Part shown: one piece after another, positions 9,877 through 20,054 of the stretch
Numbering within the stretch: the stretch's first letter is position 1
Layout of the letters: every line of letters starts with the position of its first letter
Origin: Prorocentrum cordatum
Taxonomy: Eukaryota > Sar > Dinophyceae > Prorocentrales > Prorocentraceae
Length of the DNA stretch: 64,000 nt
Reading direction: 5' to 3'
Assembly (NCBI GenBank): GCA_963575745.1
Contig: CAUYUJ010001380.1
Location: 1 to 64,000 of the forward strand
Notes under the pieces: generated by a model
Seen by the model: only the letters and a program-made list of their open reading frames with translations
The model's database searches: none
Told to the model about the DNA's origin: nothing
Program-made: the position numbers and the translations under genes

Positions 9877-12369
9877 TCAGTCGCTCTTCATGAAATCTAG
9901 AAAATGCTTTTCCATCCGCTGCCAAGGGAAAAGCTCCTGGCTGCGAATCACATTCATTAAATTCGTGCCGTGCTCTTGTCGCAGAAATGAATCGACGGCA
10001 TCTGTCCATCTTCGACGTGGCCGCCCTCGGCGTCTGATGCCGTCCTGACGACACCGTAGAACTTGCGCCGGCCATTCTCGCGAGCCGCCGGTGGCGAGTC
10101 GCGCCACGAGGCGCCACATTGAGCGATCCAACACGACAAGCCAGTTCGACACAGGAAAAATCTTCAGAGCAACGGTCACTTTCTGCTTGGTGCGTCGCCC
10201 CGCTTCCTCCCAACTTTCGTGGGAAAGCTTGCCGAGACCAACTATCCGGCGGAGCATTTTTGAGCGCGTCGATACAACTCGCGCCCGCTGCTGTGCTGTC
10301 ATGGCTGTTGTCGAAAGACCGTAAACAGCCGTGGGCGTAACAATCGCGTCGAAAAGCTTTAAACGAAGGCGCAAAGATATAGATCTGTTCAAAAATACTG
10401 CCTTCTGGGAATGGAACTTCCCCCATGCGCACTCCATGCGGTAGTTCACATTGCACTCTGACCTATTGCGCAAGTCGCCCCCGAATTTCTTACCTAAATA
10501 CTTGTGAAACACCTGGGACGTCATAACCGGCAAATGGCAACCGGCAAGCTGCAGAATGGTGGGCTCTGCAGCATTGGAAACAGCAACGTCGTTAGTACAT
10601 ATTCGCGTTTTGTCTGCATTCAATGACAGGCCGCATGCTGACAATTCTTCCGAAAGGATGTCCAGCATGCGACAAAGGTCTGCTGCAGAACGCGCATATA
10701 GTAAAATGTCGTCGGCGTACCGTATATTGCTAAGCAAGCTGACGCCTCCAACGTCGAAGCCGCACTGCCGAGCACGCAGCTTGAACTTCCGAATTGCGTG
10801 CTCCAAGCCGGCGTTAAAGAGCAATGAAGACAAAACGTCTCCTTGCTTGACGCCGCGCGTAATGTCGAACGCTTCACTTCCATTGACGCTGCCCCATTGG
10901 GCACTGTAGATGTCTGACAAGAGACGCACATATTCTACATGAACTCCCTGCTCCGACAATGCCTGGAAAAGCACGTGGTGTTCCAGCCTGTCGATCGCTT
11001 TCGTGAGGTCTATGCTAGCGATCCACAGTGGGAGTTGCCACTCCCAAGCTTTCGTGGACAGATCCTCCAGAACAACAAAAGCGTCGTCCACGGAGCGGCC
11101 TGGACGGAATCCTACCTGGTCATGTGTTTGTTCTTTCTCTAGATCAGGCTGCAAGCGTGCAAACAGTAATCGTGCAAATATCTTATATGTGATGCGTAAA
11201 ATGGCTATGGGGCGCCAGTTTTTTACATCATGTCTGCTCCCCGTTTTCGGCAGCATGACAAAACACGTTTCCTGCCATGTGGGATCGATGCATCCTGTGC
11301 TGAGCAACGAATTCAAACACGACAACAGGTGTCTGTGCAGAGCATCGCCTCCACACGCAAACATTTCGAGGGTGATGCCGCGTTTATCTGCGCACTTTCC
11401 GCGCTTCATGCGCTTAAAAGCTTGCCGCAACTCCTCCATGCAAAACGGTGGGATATTATACGAGCCTCTGTTGCAATGTGCCTCGGCCCAGTCGTTCCTG
11501 GCAGTGCCGCAGTCCGTGGCAAAAATCTGTTCGAGCGAAGCTTTAAAAACATTACAGTCTAATGGACAACGCTTGCTCTGCTGCGAAGGGAACATGTGCA
11601 CTCGAGGTAGGTGCTTGATACCCTCAAATTTCAACAGCTGTGACGCAGCACGCTCGTCGCAATACTCCCGCATGCGTTTCCGGTGCAGTCGGAAAAGCTG
11701 CTTGGACAATTTGGACCGTTCCTCTGGGTCACATGCATCGCGTCGCTGTCGACGCATCTCTCGCAACTCAGGTGCATCCCATGGCTTCGCATGCGAGCGA
11801 GTTGCGTTACTTCGAGCTCCAGCCCGCTTGGCTGCGGCGACAACGTGATCCTCCAGCGCAAAGAAAGAGGACGGCCTAGATTCAGAGAGAGATTCCTGCG
11901 CAAAGCTCTCATATAACAAATCGCGGCCTTCGGCATTGAGCGAAGGTTTCCATCGAATTGCATCGTGCTGACGGCTCTTCTGGCGCCGAAAACTTGGGCC
12001 TAGGTTAAACGTCCCGTGCACCGCACGGTGATCAGATCCCAGATCTACTGCTAGCACACGGCCAAATCGCGAACGCGTGGCTGTGACACCTCCCGCGTGC
12101 CGAGCATGTAAGCAGATAGCCACCCCAGCGTATATAGACGAGCCCGCTGCCGCTATGAAGCGGTGACCCCCGTCGAGATCAATATCATCAGACGCTGCAC
12201 GGGTCTCACTAAAACAAACAACATCCCATGTTAGTTCCGAAAGCTCCCCAAGCAAAAGCCCTAGCCGATCAAGGGTATGTACACGTGCGTTTTTGCCGTA
12301 AACGTCAAAATTTGGATTAACATTGAATTCTGGTGAAACGTCTCCTGTTCCCCTCGACCGGTGTTGTCC
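9877..12369 (-). CDS. LINE ORF2: endonuclease (deleted) and reverse transcriptase
   Basis: The frame is open from the codon after a TAG at 12372-12370 down to 9877; no ATG marks a start. The first 120 residues hold pieces of an APE-type endonuclease: NFDVYGKN, CFSET, GVAICLH and SDHRAV. The stretch from VLAVDL to GSDHRAV is fused directly, so about 100-140 residues normally found between these motifs, including the catalytic DFN region, are absent. The RT is well preserved: LPKTGS and NWRPI, GFRPGRS, SIDLTKAID (motif A), GVKQGD, and YADD at 10719-10708, followed by a thumb region and a basic C-terminus. No RNase H or zinc knuckle was seen. It would copy element RNA at a nick, but the endonuclease looks dead. 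Confidence 0.85.
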   Translation of the reverse strand, partial: GQHRSRGTGDVSPEFNVNPNFDVYGKNARVHTLDRLGLLLGELSELTWDVVCFSETRAASDDIDLDGGHRFIAAAGSSIYAGVAICLHARHAGGVTATRSRFGRVLAVDLGSDHRAVHGTFNLGPSFRRQKSRQHDAIRWKPSLNAEGRDLLYESFAQESLSESRPSSFFALEDHVVAAAKRAGARSNATRSHAKPWDAPELREMRRQRRDACDPEERSKLSKQLFRLHRKRMREYCDERAASQLLKFEGIKHLPRVHMFPSQQSKRCPLDCNVFKASLEQIFATDCGTARNDWAEAHCNRGSYNIPPFCMEELRQAFKRMKRGKCADKRGITLEMFACGGDALHRHLLSCLNSLLSTGCIDPTWQETCFVMLPKTGSRHDVKNWRPIAILRITYKIFARLLFARLQPDLEKEQTHDQVGFRPGRSVDDAFVVLEDLSTKAWEWQLPLWIASIDLTKAIDRLEHHVLFQALSEQGVHVEYVRLLSDIYSAQWGSVNGSEAFDITRGVKQGDVLSSLLFNAGLEHAIRKFKLRARQCGFDVGGVSLLSNIRYADDILLYARSAADLCRMLDILSEELSACGLSLNADKTRICTNDVAVSNAAEPTILQLAGCHLPVMTSQVFHKYLGKKFGGDLRNRSECNVNYRMECAWGKFHSQKAVFLNRSISLRLRLKLFDAIVTPTAVYGLSTTAMTAQQRARVVSTRSKMLRRIVGLGKLSHESWEEAGRRTKQKVTVALKIFPVSNWLVVLDRSMWRLVARLATGGSREWPAQVLRCRQDGIRRRGRPRRRWTDAVDSFLRQEHGTNLMNVIRSQELFPWQRMEKHFLDFMKSD

Positions 12370-13506
12370 CTAGCTGCGACCGTCTGCAGCTGCCGGGGCG
12401 GGTGGAGGGCGAACCGGATCTCCAGCTCGCTGTTGCTGTCCTGCCTTACCACCGCCTTTGCCCCTTTTACCGCTGCCCTTGCCCGTGCCGCTGCGCAGGA
12501 GCTTGTCTGAGTGCGTCTTCAGAAGCCCTTGCCACTCCGGGTCTGCGCTGAGGTACTGCTCCCAACCGTCGCCGTACTTGATCTTCAACGCTCCCGTCGT
12601 CACGCTCGCCTCCATCACGGTGTCGGGCCCCATCTTTATCGTGCCCGCTTCCGGGTCCACCCAGAACGCTCCCTTCTCGAAGCCCCACGAAACGAAAAGC
12701 TTCTTCGCGCTGAACAGAACGGATTGGGGTACCCGGACCTCAAGAGGAGCATCCGCCTTTGCCCAGACTGGTTTGTCCTCCAAATAGACACGCGCGGCTC
12801 GGAGCTTTGATATTGCAGAGTTTCGATCGGCCGTGGAGGCAAACTTGCCGAAGAGAATGCCCGAGAAGAAGTCCTCCTTTGAGTAGAACTCGTCGGCGGA
12901 CGGGGCATTGTACCACCAGAGCTGGTCCTTCAACCATTTCTCTGCCTCCGCCTGGCCGCTAAATCCGAGGAGGTTGCCAAATACGGCAGTCTCCTGCTTG
13001 GAAGTGGTGCCAATGGAGCCGATGGAGCCGGCGGCGCTCCTCAGCTCGGCGATCTCGATCTCCAGCGCCTTGATGTGGTTCATGACTTCCTCGGTCGCAT
13101 GGGATCCTGAGTAAGATCCTTCGGGGGCCATGGGGATCGTGTTTTCCAAGGTCGTCAGACGGATGTCGATATCTTCGAGTCTCTCCTCGGTCGCGCCCAT
13201 TCTCGCCTCGAAGGTTTTCCCAAGATCTGCCACGCTGCGCTGCCGCTGCACCCCAGAAATTGCATTCCGTAGGGGCTGAACCTCCTGCTTCATGATGGCC
13301 GCGATCTGCGCGAGCGTGGCCGCCTCAGGAGCTGATCCTTGTTGTCGCTGTTCCGACGTCGTAGGAGTTGCCATCGCGTGCACCTCCGGTCGGGGAGGGG
13401 AGAGGTCGAGATCGTCCATCTCGTGAAGTGGGCTGAACAAGCGTTGGCGAACGTCTCGCTCAAGTACTCCTCGAACTGGGGTCCCTGGCGCTCGCGTACC
13501 GGCCAT
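12370..13506 (-). CDS. LINE ORF1, RRM-like RNA-binding protein
   Basis: The frame starts at an ATG (13506-13504) and ends at a TAG at 12370-12372, 378 residues. Residues about 70-140 form a likely coiled coil (heptads around ARMGATEERLEDIDIRLTTLE). Residues about 190-320 alternate short strands and helices with FFSGILFGKF and WAKADAPLEVRVP, a pattern I associate with RRM-like ORF1 proteins of dinoflagellate LINEs. The C-terminus is a basic GKGSGKRGKGGGK tail. Together these suggest an RNA chaperone that forms a particle with element RNA. The stop codon is in frame with ORF2, and its context is TAG GGA. Confidence 0.7.
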   Translation of the reverse strand: MAGTRAPGTPVRGVLERDVRQRLFSPLHEMDDLDLSPPRPEVHAMATPTTSEQRQQGSAPEAATLAQIAAIMKQEVQPLRNAISGVQRQRSVADLGKTFEARMGATEERLEDIDIRLTTLENTIPMAPEGSYSGSHATEEVMNHIKALEIEIAELRSAAGSIGSIGTTSKQETAVFGNLLGFSGQAEAEKWLKDQLWWYNAPSADEFYSKEDFFSGILFGKFASTADRNSAISKLRAARVYLEDKPVWAKADAPLEVRVPQSVLFSAKKLFVSWGFEKGAFWVDPEAGTIKMGPDTVMEASVTTGALKIKYGDGWEQYLSADPEWQGLLKTHSDKLLRSGTGKGSGKRGKGGGKAGQQQRAGDPVRPPPAPAAADGRS

Positions 13507-13550
13507 CGCGAGATATGGGAAAGGGAACGGGAAAGGTGGCGTGGTGGTAG

Positions 13551-13598
13551 AAGTCAGAAGGATGTATGTAGTCAGAAGGATGTATGAAGTCAGAAGGG
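13551..13598. repeat. 18-bp tandem repeat upstream of LINE ORF1
   Basis: Units AAGTCAGAAGGATGTATG, TAGTCAGAAGGATGTATG and a partial third copy. Confidence 0.85.
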
Positions 13599-15840
13599 TC
13601 CCGTCAGCAAGGAATGCCCCGCTTCGGACGGAGGGGGGGGGGACCTTGCGGCCCAGACGATCCGCACGATGGGACCAGCAGCGTTGGCGGAGGACCCCCC
13701 AGCGGCTCGGGGGGAGCCCGTGGGCTCCTTGACGTCCCGGGAGAACGCCCCCCCGGACTCCCCCGAGGGGCCCGACCGCGGGCCGGGCCCCGCCGGACCA
13801 CGCGGTGCCGCCCGCCAGGACGGCGGGGCAAGGGCCGTCGAGGAGAGAGTGGCCATGTGGGACACGCGCAGCCCAGCTCTAGGCCTCCTATACATGGGGT
13901 CGGAGCAGATGAGGTCGGAGGCTCGCGTCGCGCCAGCGATGCGTCGCCGATGCGGCTCGATGTGGGGCCCAATCTTCTCGACGCCGACGTCGCCAACGCG
14001 TCGCCGGCGTCGCCGGTGCATGGTCGAGGCATCGCCGATGCATCGCCGATGTGCCGGCGGTGCGGCGAGGTCTTCCGGCCCCATTCGGGAGGCCGCTGCC
14101 AGCTGGCCCAGGGCCCGGCCCTCGAGTGAAACGCGCGAGAAGACTTCAGTCGGGCCTGTCCCTCTACAGGAAGAATTCTTTAGGCTTACGCCACATCCGC
14201 CGACCCCTTTTTATTTTAGTTTCCGCATTTGGAGTGTGCTAGTGCTGGGATGGGTTACTCGGGCTATCTTTGGTTTTTCGGGTGGTATTTTTGGGTTCAT
14301 ATGGTGCTCAAGCGTACGGCGCCGCATTCAGCAGACGTCGCCATATCATAAGAAACTCTGCGGTTTCGAGTTTCTTTGATGTAGCGCGTTTGCGCTGGCA
14401 CGGGTTTTGGGACAATCCTGGTCAATCTTGGAACGCACCTGGTGCTCGAGCACGGGGTTTTCAACTTTTTGTGATGGTTTGCGTTGTTGCTTGTATTCTG
14501 TATGGGGCTATCTTGAGTTATCTCTGGTTGTTTTGGGGTGAAGATGGTGCGCGAGCAAACGGGCCCTTGATCCAGTCGGGGCTTCGTGCTGTGTGGTGCT
14601 GCTGCTCGCGTGTAGGGGTGGAAGGATCTCACATGACTCGAGCCCCCCAGGGCTCGGCGGGTTAGGGAATGGGTGGGATTGGGGATTCCGATGTCGTTCG
14701 TACCATCGGGCCGTGTGTACGGTGGCTTACATTCCACCGTTTGTTCTTCCATCTTGCGCTTTTTCGAATGCTTGACCTATCCGAAGTTTTTATTCCTCCG
14801 ATCGTCGTCCTCTCCGCGACTTGAGGTATCCGTCGTCGTTCGTTTTCGGATCCGCGGGCTCCTCAAGGTTCCGAGATTTTCTCTCAGGGCTCGGTTTGAG
14901 TGTAATTCGGGGAGGAGAGGAGAGAGGGGGATGAGGCGAAGGAGGGGCTTCTTGCACCCCCCTTCTCGGCCTTCGGGGGGCCGTGTTCGAACTCCGGGGA
15001 CATCAAAAACGGACTCAGGGGGAAAAGCTACCCCCTGGGAAGGTCCTCTCTGGGAAGGTCCTCTCCTTCCTCTCCCATCCTCCTCGTCGTCCTCCTCCCT
15101 CATCTTTGCCCCCCTCCCACATCGTCGTGTTTTTTTCGCAGCGTCGGCGCCCAGAGGTCCGGAGATCTTCCCCGGGACCATTTTTTCACTCCGAGTCGTT
15201 TTGTGACGCTCCCGAGGCCCGGCGAGGGCCTCCGGAGGCCGACAATAGCCAAAAACCGCCCGCCGTGTTTTTTTCACGACGCGAGAAGGTCTGTGTCCTC
15301 CTCCCTCGCTTCCCTCCCCCCCCGCCCGCGCGGCCCGAGCCGTGCGCCCGCCTGCGTCCGCGCGCCGCCGGGCGCGGCGGCAGCTGGCGGGAGCCGTTGT
15401 CGTCATCTCTGTCGCCGGGCGGCCCTTCTTCCTTTTTGACGGGGGAGGGGGCGGTATTTTGCAAAGAGTGGGCCCGCACCTCCACTGACCTGGGCGCGGG
15501 GGTCCCCCTGTTTGCAGGAGCCTTGCGGAGCTTTTCCCGTGTTCCTGCAAATGGGCGCGACCTCCCGTGTTCAGGTTCTGTTGAAGGGTCGTTTTATGTA
15601 GTATTCTCGAAGCCTCGGGTGGTCTTTGAGTCCGCGCAAGGTGCGCCCGCGGAGTTTCTCCCAGCGCGCGCTCTCCGCGAATTCTCTGATGCCTTGTGGC
15701 TTCTGCCGGCCCTCTGCAAAATAGTGGGGGGGCACCCGGAGAAGGCGAAGAGCAGAGCAGAGCGGCCGTTCCATAGATCTTTGTTTGTTTACTGGATTCC
15801 CCGCTGATGGTTAAACTGGGCTGTCCGTATGAATTCCCAG
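13599..15840. other. no recognisable gene
   Basis: Long frames here give only basic, Pro/Arg-rich sequence without domains. A degenerate TCGCCGATGC-type repeat lies at about 13935-14075, and a half MITE end at 14149-14170. About 15000-15110 is CT-rich with a duplicated GGGAAGGTCCTCTC motif. Confidence 0.5.
14149..14170. mobile_element. MITE family 1, left end only
   Basis: GTCGGGCCTGTCCCTCTACA matches the left terminal repeat of the copy at 59517. The following 60 bp keep a weak resemblance (TTTCCGCATTTGG), but no right end was found. Confidence 0.45.
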
Positions 15841-15945
15841 GTCGTTCGTGCGAAAGGGGTGAGTCGTTCGTATGAAAAGGGTAGGTCGGTCGCATGAACA
15901 GGCGGGTTGTTCTGTCGAAGCCTACGTCAGTCGTTCGCATGAAAG
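15841..15945. repeat. approx. 25-bp degenerate tandem repeat
   Basis: GTCGTTCGTGCGAAAGG-like units recur about four times with substitutions just before the 100-bp minisatellite. Confidence 0.6.
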
Positions 15946-15947
15946 GA

Positions 15948-16415
15948 GCGCACCCAAACGTGCACTCAAATGGGGGGCCCAAGAGGGCCTCAGGAGGCCC
16001 ACGCGATATGGATGACCCCGAGAGCGCGCCCAAATGGAGGCCCTAAGAGGGCACCAAACGTGCACCCAAATGGGGGCTCCGAGAGGGCCTCAGGAGGCCC
16101 ACGCGATAAGGATGACCCCAAGAGCGCACCCAATATGGAGGACCCAAGAGGGCACCGAACGCGCGCCCAAATGGGGGGGCCCTGAAGGGCCTCAGGAGGC
16201 CCACGCGATAAGGATGACCATAAGAGTGCACCCAAATGGAGGCCCCAAGAGGGCACCAAACGCGCGCCCGAATGGGGGTCCCAAGAGGGCCTCACGAGGC
16301 CCACGCGATAAGGATGACCCCGATAGTGCACCCAAGCGGAGGCCCCAAGAGGGCACCGAACGTGCACGCAAATGGAGGCTCCAAAAGGGCCTCAGGAGGC
16401 TCACGCGATAAGGGT
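15948..16415. repeat. 100-102 bp minisatellite
   Basis: The motif ACGCGATA recurs at 16001, 16101, 16203, 16303 and 16403. Each unit is itself made of two related halves (CACCCAAATGGxGGCCC). About 4.5 units are present; frames on both strands are periodic and not gene-like. Confidence 0.9.
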
Positions 16416-16954
16416 GTGAACAAATCGTGCCCTCCCCTCCAGCGAGCGGGGGCGAAGCTAAATGCCACGGGGTCGGCGCGGAGGATTCTTGGTTGTGGGC
16501 CACGCGGGCATGATACAGAGCGCAGAGCACAGCGGGGCCCGCAATTGGTTTGTCACTCCACCGCCGCCACATGCGAACCAGGCCATTGTCGAAGACAATG
16601 TTTTGCCGGAGGGGGCCCGGAAAGTACATCGCAAAGAACTGCCCAGCAAGTCTGTGGACCATGCGAAAGGGTTAGAATTCACGCGCGTTAGAATTCCAAC
16701 AGCGACCGTGGCAGCTGTTGGAATTGAAGAAACGCGGTGCCCCGCTCGACAACCCGAATGCGTGCAAGAAACATGCAGTAGCAAGTGCTCCGGTTTCTTT
16801 CCTTGACCTGCTGGGCAGATACCACGCTGCAGTAACTGCTACAAGCGCGACGGCGGATGCAATTTTAGACGAGTTATTTAATCGCTTTGCTCATGCCGCC
16901 GGCCCATATTGCATCGCTGTCGCTGCATGTTGGCGTGCTCGTGGCGAGCGAGAA

Positions 16955-16956
<2 letters not shown>
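16416..16956. other. no recognisable gene
   Basis: No domain content in any frame. A perfect 12-bp hairpin lies at 16692-16725. Confidence 0.5.
16692..16725. repeat. 12-bp perfect hairpin
   Basis: AATTCCAACAGC (16692-16703) pairs with GCTGTTGGAATT (16714-16725) around a 10-nt loop. A second TTAGAATTC copy lies just upstream. Confidence 0.85.
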
Positions 16957-16988
<32 letters not shown>

Positions 16989-17019
16989 AGAGGAGGAGGA
17001 GGAGGAGGAGGAGCAGGAT

Positions 17020-17050
<31 letters not shown>

Positions 17051-17066
17051 AGGAGGAGGAAGAGGG
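16957..17066. repeat. GGA/GAG purine tract
   Basis: Almost pure purine strand of GGA units with one GCAGGATGAT interruption. Confidence 0.9.
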
Positions 17067-17099
17067 GAGAAGGATATTGAGGAGAAGGCCTCTCGATTG

Positions 17100-17830
17100 C
17101 TTCTCGGGTCATTTTGGGTCAAGCCTGATCGTGGACAAGACGCCTCTTTGGGGGGCTTCTTGGCGTATCTTGGGGGGCCTTTCGGGGGCCTTTTGGTGGT
17201 ATTTGGGAGATCTCCCGGGGTTTCTTGGCGGCCTCTTCGGGGCATCTTGGGGGCCCCTTGGGGGCCTCTCGGAGCCTTTTGGGGGCCTCTTGGGGCTTCC
17301 TGGGGACATCTCGGGGCCGACAGCTCGAAGCGTTCATTCGGGTCCCCCGTCTGGGCCCGCTCTTGGAGCCGTCTTGGGGGCCTCTTGGGCAATCTTGGAG
17401 GCGTCTGGGGCTGTTTTGGGGCTCTCTGGGGCCGTCGCGGGGCCCTCTCGGAAGCTTTTTGGGCCGTGTTGGGGGGATTTTGGGGGTCTCTTGGGCCGTC
17501 TTGGAGCGCCAGCAAGCCGAAAAGGCGAGAACGCACAAATCCTCAAAAAACCAATGGGAAATCAACAATTTTTGCTCCTGGGGGCGCTCTTGGGAGGTCT
17601 CTTGGAGGCCTTTTCGCGCGTCTGGAGGCCATCTTGGACGCCTTGGACCAGGTTTTCGGTGATTCGGAACCCTCTTGGACTGTCTTGGGGGCCTCTTGGG
17701 GCCCTCTTGGACCGATCTGTAGCCTTCTTTGGCTCCGGAAAAGAGTTCCGGCATCCTTGAACCCACTTTGCCGGGGCTCTCCCGGGGATCTCCCGGGACC
17801 TTGCCGGGATTTGCCCGGGCTCTTTTGGCC
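17100..17830. repeat. G-rich quasi-periodic block A
   Basis: CTTGGGGGCCTCTTGGGGCC-like motifs repeat irregularly every 15-30 bp without a fixed unit. A 60-bp A/T-rich core interrupts the block at about 17520-17575. Similar blocks lie at 18690-19330, 24255-24905 and, inverted, 46320-47120. Long frames through it are compositional. Confidence 0.8.
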
Positions 17831-17948
17831 CGGGGACCCCCAGGGGCCGCCCCGCGCGCGCGAGCTAGAACTATTGTAAAGCAGTTACCGGAGATCTAAG
17901 CACGCCCTGGCCCATTGGGCCGGCGAACTTTCGCAACTGAACTGCGGT

Positions 17949-18662
17949 GTGTGTGTGTGTGTGCGTGTTGAGAAGGAAAGCTCGATAGAAGGCGTGCCGA
18001 CCGAGGAAGACGCCGCTGGCTTGGACGCTTTGCCGGAGGAGTTGGATGACCCTTGCGTGCTCGATGCGGACAGTGGCGCTCTCGTCGTGCACGCTGGCCC
18101 CGCCGACGGAGATCTCCCCGGGTGCGTCGCGGAGGCGGAGCTTATCCATATGCGCCATTCCAAGAAGCGCCCGCCCCGACCAGCGCGCTTGAACTTCACG
18201 CAAGCCAAATTCCTTTTCTTCTCCACTCGATTGGGGGGCGACGTCAAGAAATGGGCTTTCGATCTAGCTTCGCGCATTGGGGTTGTCCAGAATCGGTTGC
18301 ATTTGATTTTTGCCTACGTGCACTTTCTGGGGGAGTGCCTCGTACGAGAAACCGGGATGCACGCTGCGAGTGCCGACGTGGTGTCGCGGTGGCGATCAGG
18401 GGCAAAGCAGATGGCGCCCGTCGAGGCAGCGTACATGAACAAGCGCCAGCCAGCTATGGACGCTCGAGAGAGATCTCGCGCGCCATCATTTGCGGAAATA
18501 TTTGGGACTCTGCGGGCGACCTGCCATGACGGAAGCGACGCTGACTTGTCGTGGCTCCGTTTGGTAAGCGCATGGTTATGGTTGGTTACGATAGGTTATC
18601 CTCCTGCCTGCGGCACCCCCCGCCGCTGTGCCTGTGCAACAGCACAGCAGGAAGAAGGCTGA
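17949..18662 (+). CDS. hypothetical protein, 237-codon frame
   Basis: I do not recognise this product. The frame opens in a short GTGT tract and the first ATG is around residue 68. Composition is balanced, with an acidic N-terminal third, a basic KKRPPRPAR segment and a segment with NFTQAKFLFFSTRLGGDVKKWAF and HLIFAYVHFLGEC that looks like folded protein rather than repeat translation. The end runs toward the G-rich block B, after which the Helitron-like frames begin at 19446 on the same strand. It could be an upstream exon or the N-terminal part of that element, or an unrelated gene fragment. Confidence 0.35.
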   Translation: MCVCVRVEKESSIEGVPTEEDAAGLDALPEELDDPCVLDADSGALVVHAGPADGDLPGCVAEAELIHMRHSKKRPPRPARLNFTQAKFLFFSTRLGGDVKKWAFDLASRIGVVQNRLHLIFAYVHFLGECLVRETGMHAASADVVSRWRSGAKQMAPVEAAYMNKRQPAMDARERSRAPSFAEIFGTLRATCHDGSDADLSWLRLVSAWLWLVTIGYPPACGTPRRCACATAQQEEG

Positions 18663-18689
18663 AACATTTCCAACAAAAAAGAAAACGAC

Positions 18690-19330
18690 AACTTCACAAT
18701 TTTTCAAACGTCGATTGAAATTCAATGTTTTTGTTGCCTCTTCGGGGCCTCCTGGGCGCCGTTTTTGGATCTCCTGGGGGCCTCCTGGGGCCTCTTGGGC
18801 GCCTCTTGGGGCCACTTGGGCAATTTTAGGTGGTTCTTGGCCCGTCCGACGTCTGCGGAGGCCATCTCGGGGGTCTCTCTGGGCCGTCTTGGTGCCTTCT
18901 TGCTTTCTTGGAGCGCGTCAGGGCCGTCTTGGGGCCCTCTTGGGTGCCTCTTGGGCGATCTTGGGGTCCTGTTGGGCCGACTTCGGGCCCTTTTGAGGGC
19001 CTTTTGGGCTGTCTTGGAGCTAAATTGCAGGCCTCTTGGGCCGTCTTGGGCGGTCGGAAACCCAAAGAGGCGAAACCTTGAAAAACCTACAAAAACATTC
19101 GGAACATCCATGGGTTTTGCCTCCTCGGGCTCTCCTCGAGGGCTTATTGGAGCTTTCTTGGGCCGTCTTGGTCCGTTTGGGGGGCCTCTTGCATCGTTTT
19201 GAGGCCGTCTTCCGGGCCTCTTGAGCCGTCTTGGGCCATGTTGGGCCATCTTGGTGTCAGCTTGGCTGTCTTGGAAGCTGTCCAGGAGGCCATCTTGGCC
19301 GTCTGGATGCCGAAAAGAGCGCCGGAGAGG
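18690..19330. repeat. G-rich quasi-periodic block B
   Basis: Same composition as block A, with A/T-rich cores at about 18680-18735 and 19070-19115. It separates the hypothetical frame at 17949 from the Helitron-like frames. Confidence 0.8.
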
Positions 19331-19445
19331 CAAAATCAGGGGGGCGGTTTTCTAGGGGTGCGCGCGGCGAGGGGGGTGGGGGGTCCTTAAAAAACATTAC
19401 AAAACAACAAAACCACCAAACAAGCATTCGAACACGCCCACCCCG

Positions 19446-20054
19446 CGCAGGCACGGTGGCGGACTACATCGGGAACCCGGCGTTCGTCAGTGATGTTCTC
19501 TTGCGCGGGCACCCTCTGGAGCGGAACCAAACCATGCAGGCCATCGCGCTGTGGGTGGCCCAGAAATGCAGCGACGCGGAGCTGGTGGCGTGCGTGCGCG
19601 ACCGGTTGACATTCTATCTTCTGACCAGATCGTCCGCCAAGCTATGGTTGAACTCCCTGGACGGGACACGCTTGCCTGATGGGTCTTCTCCCGTGGTCGC
19701 TTATTCCAGTCGGACATTGGCTACCAGCTACCAGCGATGCTAAGCGGCGCGGTAGGATTGAATTTTAACAGCGACTCGCAGATCCCGCACAGGTTCCCGT
19801 TGACGGAAGCGACGCATGACAGCTGCGTGTGTGATGAGCGGTGTTGGGGGACGGATCGACCCGTAGACGTGGTTCTGGCAGCGCAACGAGCGCAGAATGC
19901 AGCATCGGGGTACGCGGCGGACTATCAGTGCAAGCGGTGTGCCCCGTCGTTCAACGAGGTGAGGGAGATCAAAAAGGGCCACCACGCGCTGGCGGAGCAG
20001 ACGAAAGACAGGACCGCAGCGTACCGAGCGAGCAGGCACATGAAAAGGTTCTGA
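19446..20054 (+). pseudogene. Helitron-like protein, region before the helicase, broken
   Basis: Two frames cover this part. The first (to 19743) has VADYIGNPAFVSDVLL and a helical segment; the second (19740-20054) contains GYAADYQCKRCAPSFNEVREIKKGHHAL. That motif resembles the segment between the replication initiator and helicase domains of Helitron-like proteins (YxxDYQxKR, NEVxE). The frame ends at TGA 20052-20054, and the sequence continues in another frame (LSDMYGRGVVRSAQES). No HUH (Rep) motif was found, so membership in Helitrons rests on this motif and on the helicase that follows. Confidence 0.5.

Larger units (their letters stand above)
9724..13506 (-). mobile_element. LINE retrotransposon with RRM-like ORF1
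   Basis: Read on the minus strand, the element has ORF1 (13506-12370), ORF2 with endonuclease and RT (12369-9877), a 3' region of about 130 bp and a short tandem tail of the CTTGA type at 9743-9724. ORF1 and ORF2 share one frame and are separated by one TAG. An 18-bp tandem repeat at 13551-13598 lies just upstream of ORF1 and may be part of the 5' region. The 5' end is not defined by any visible target duplication. Confidence 0.85.

Noticed and set aside
14777-16033. 418-codon minus-strand frame
   Set aside because: Composition is Arg/Pro/Gly-rich without motifs and it ends in the 100-bp minisatellite.
16909-17879. Gly/Leu/Trp-rich frames through the G-rich blocks
   Set aside because: Several frames on both strands are equally open, as expected from TTGGGG-type composition.
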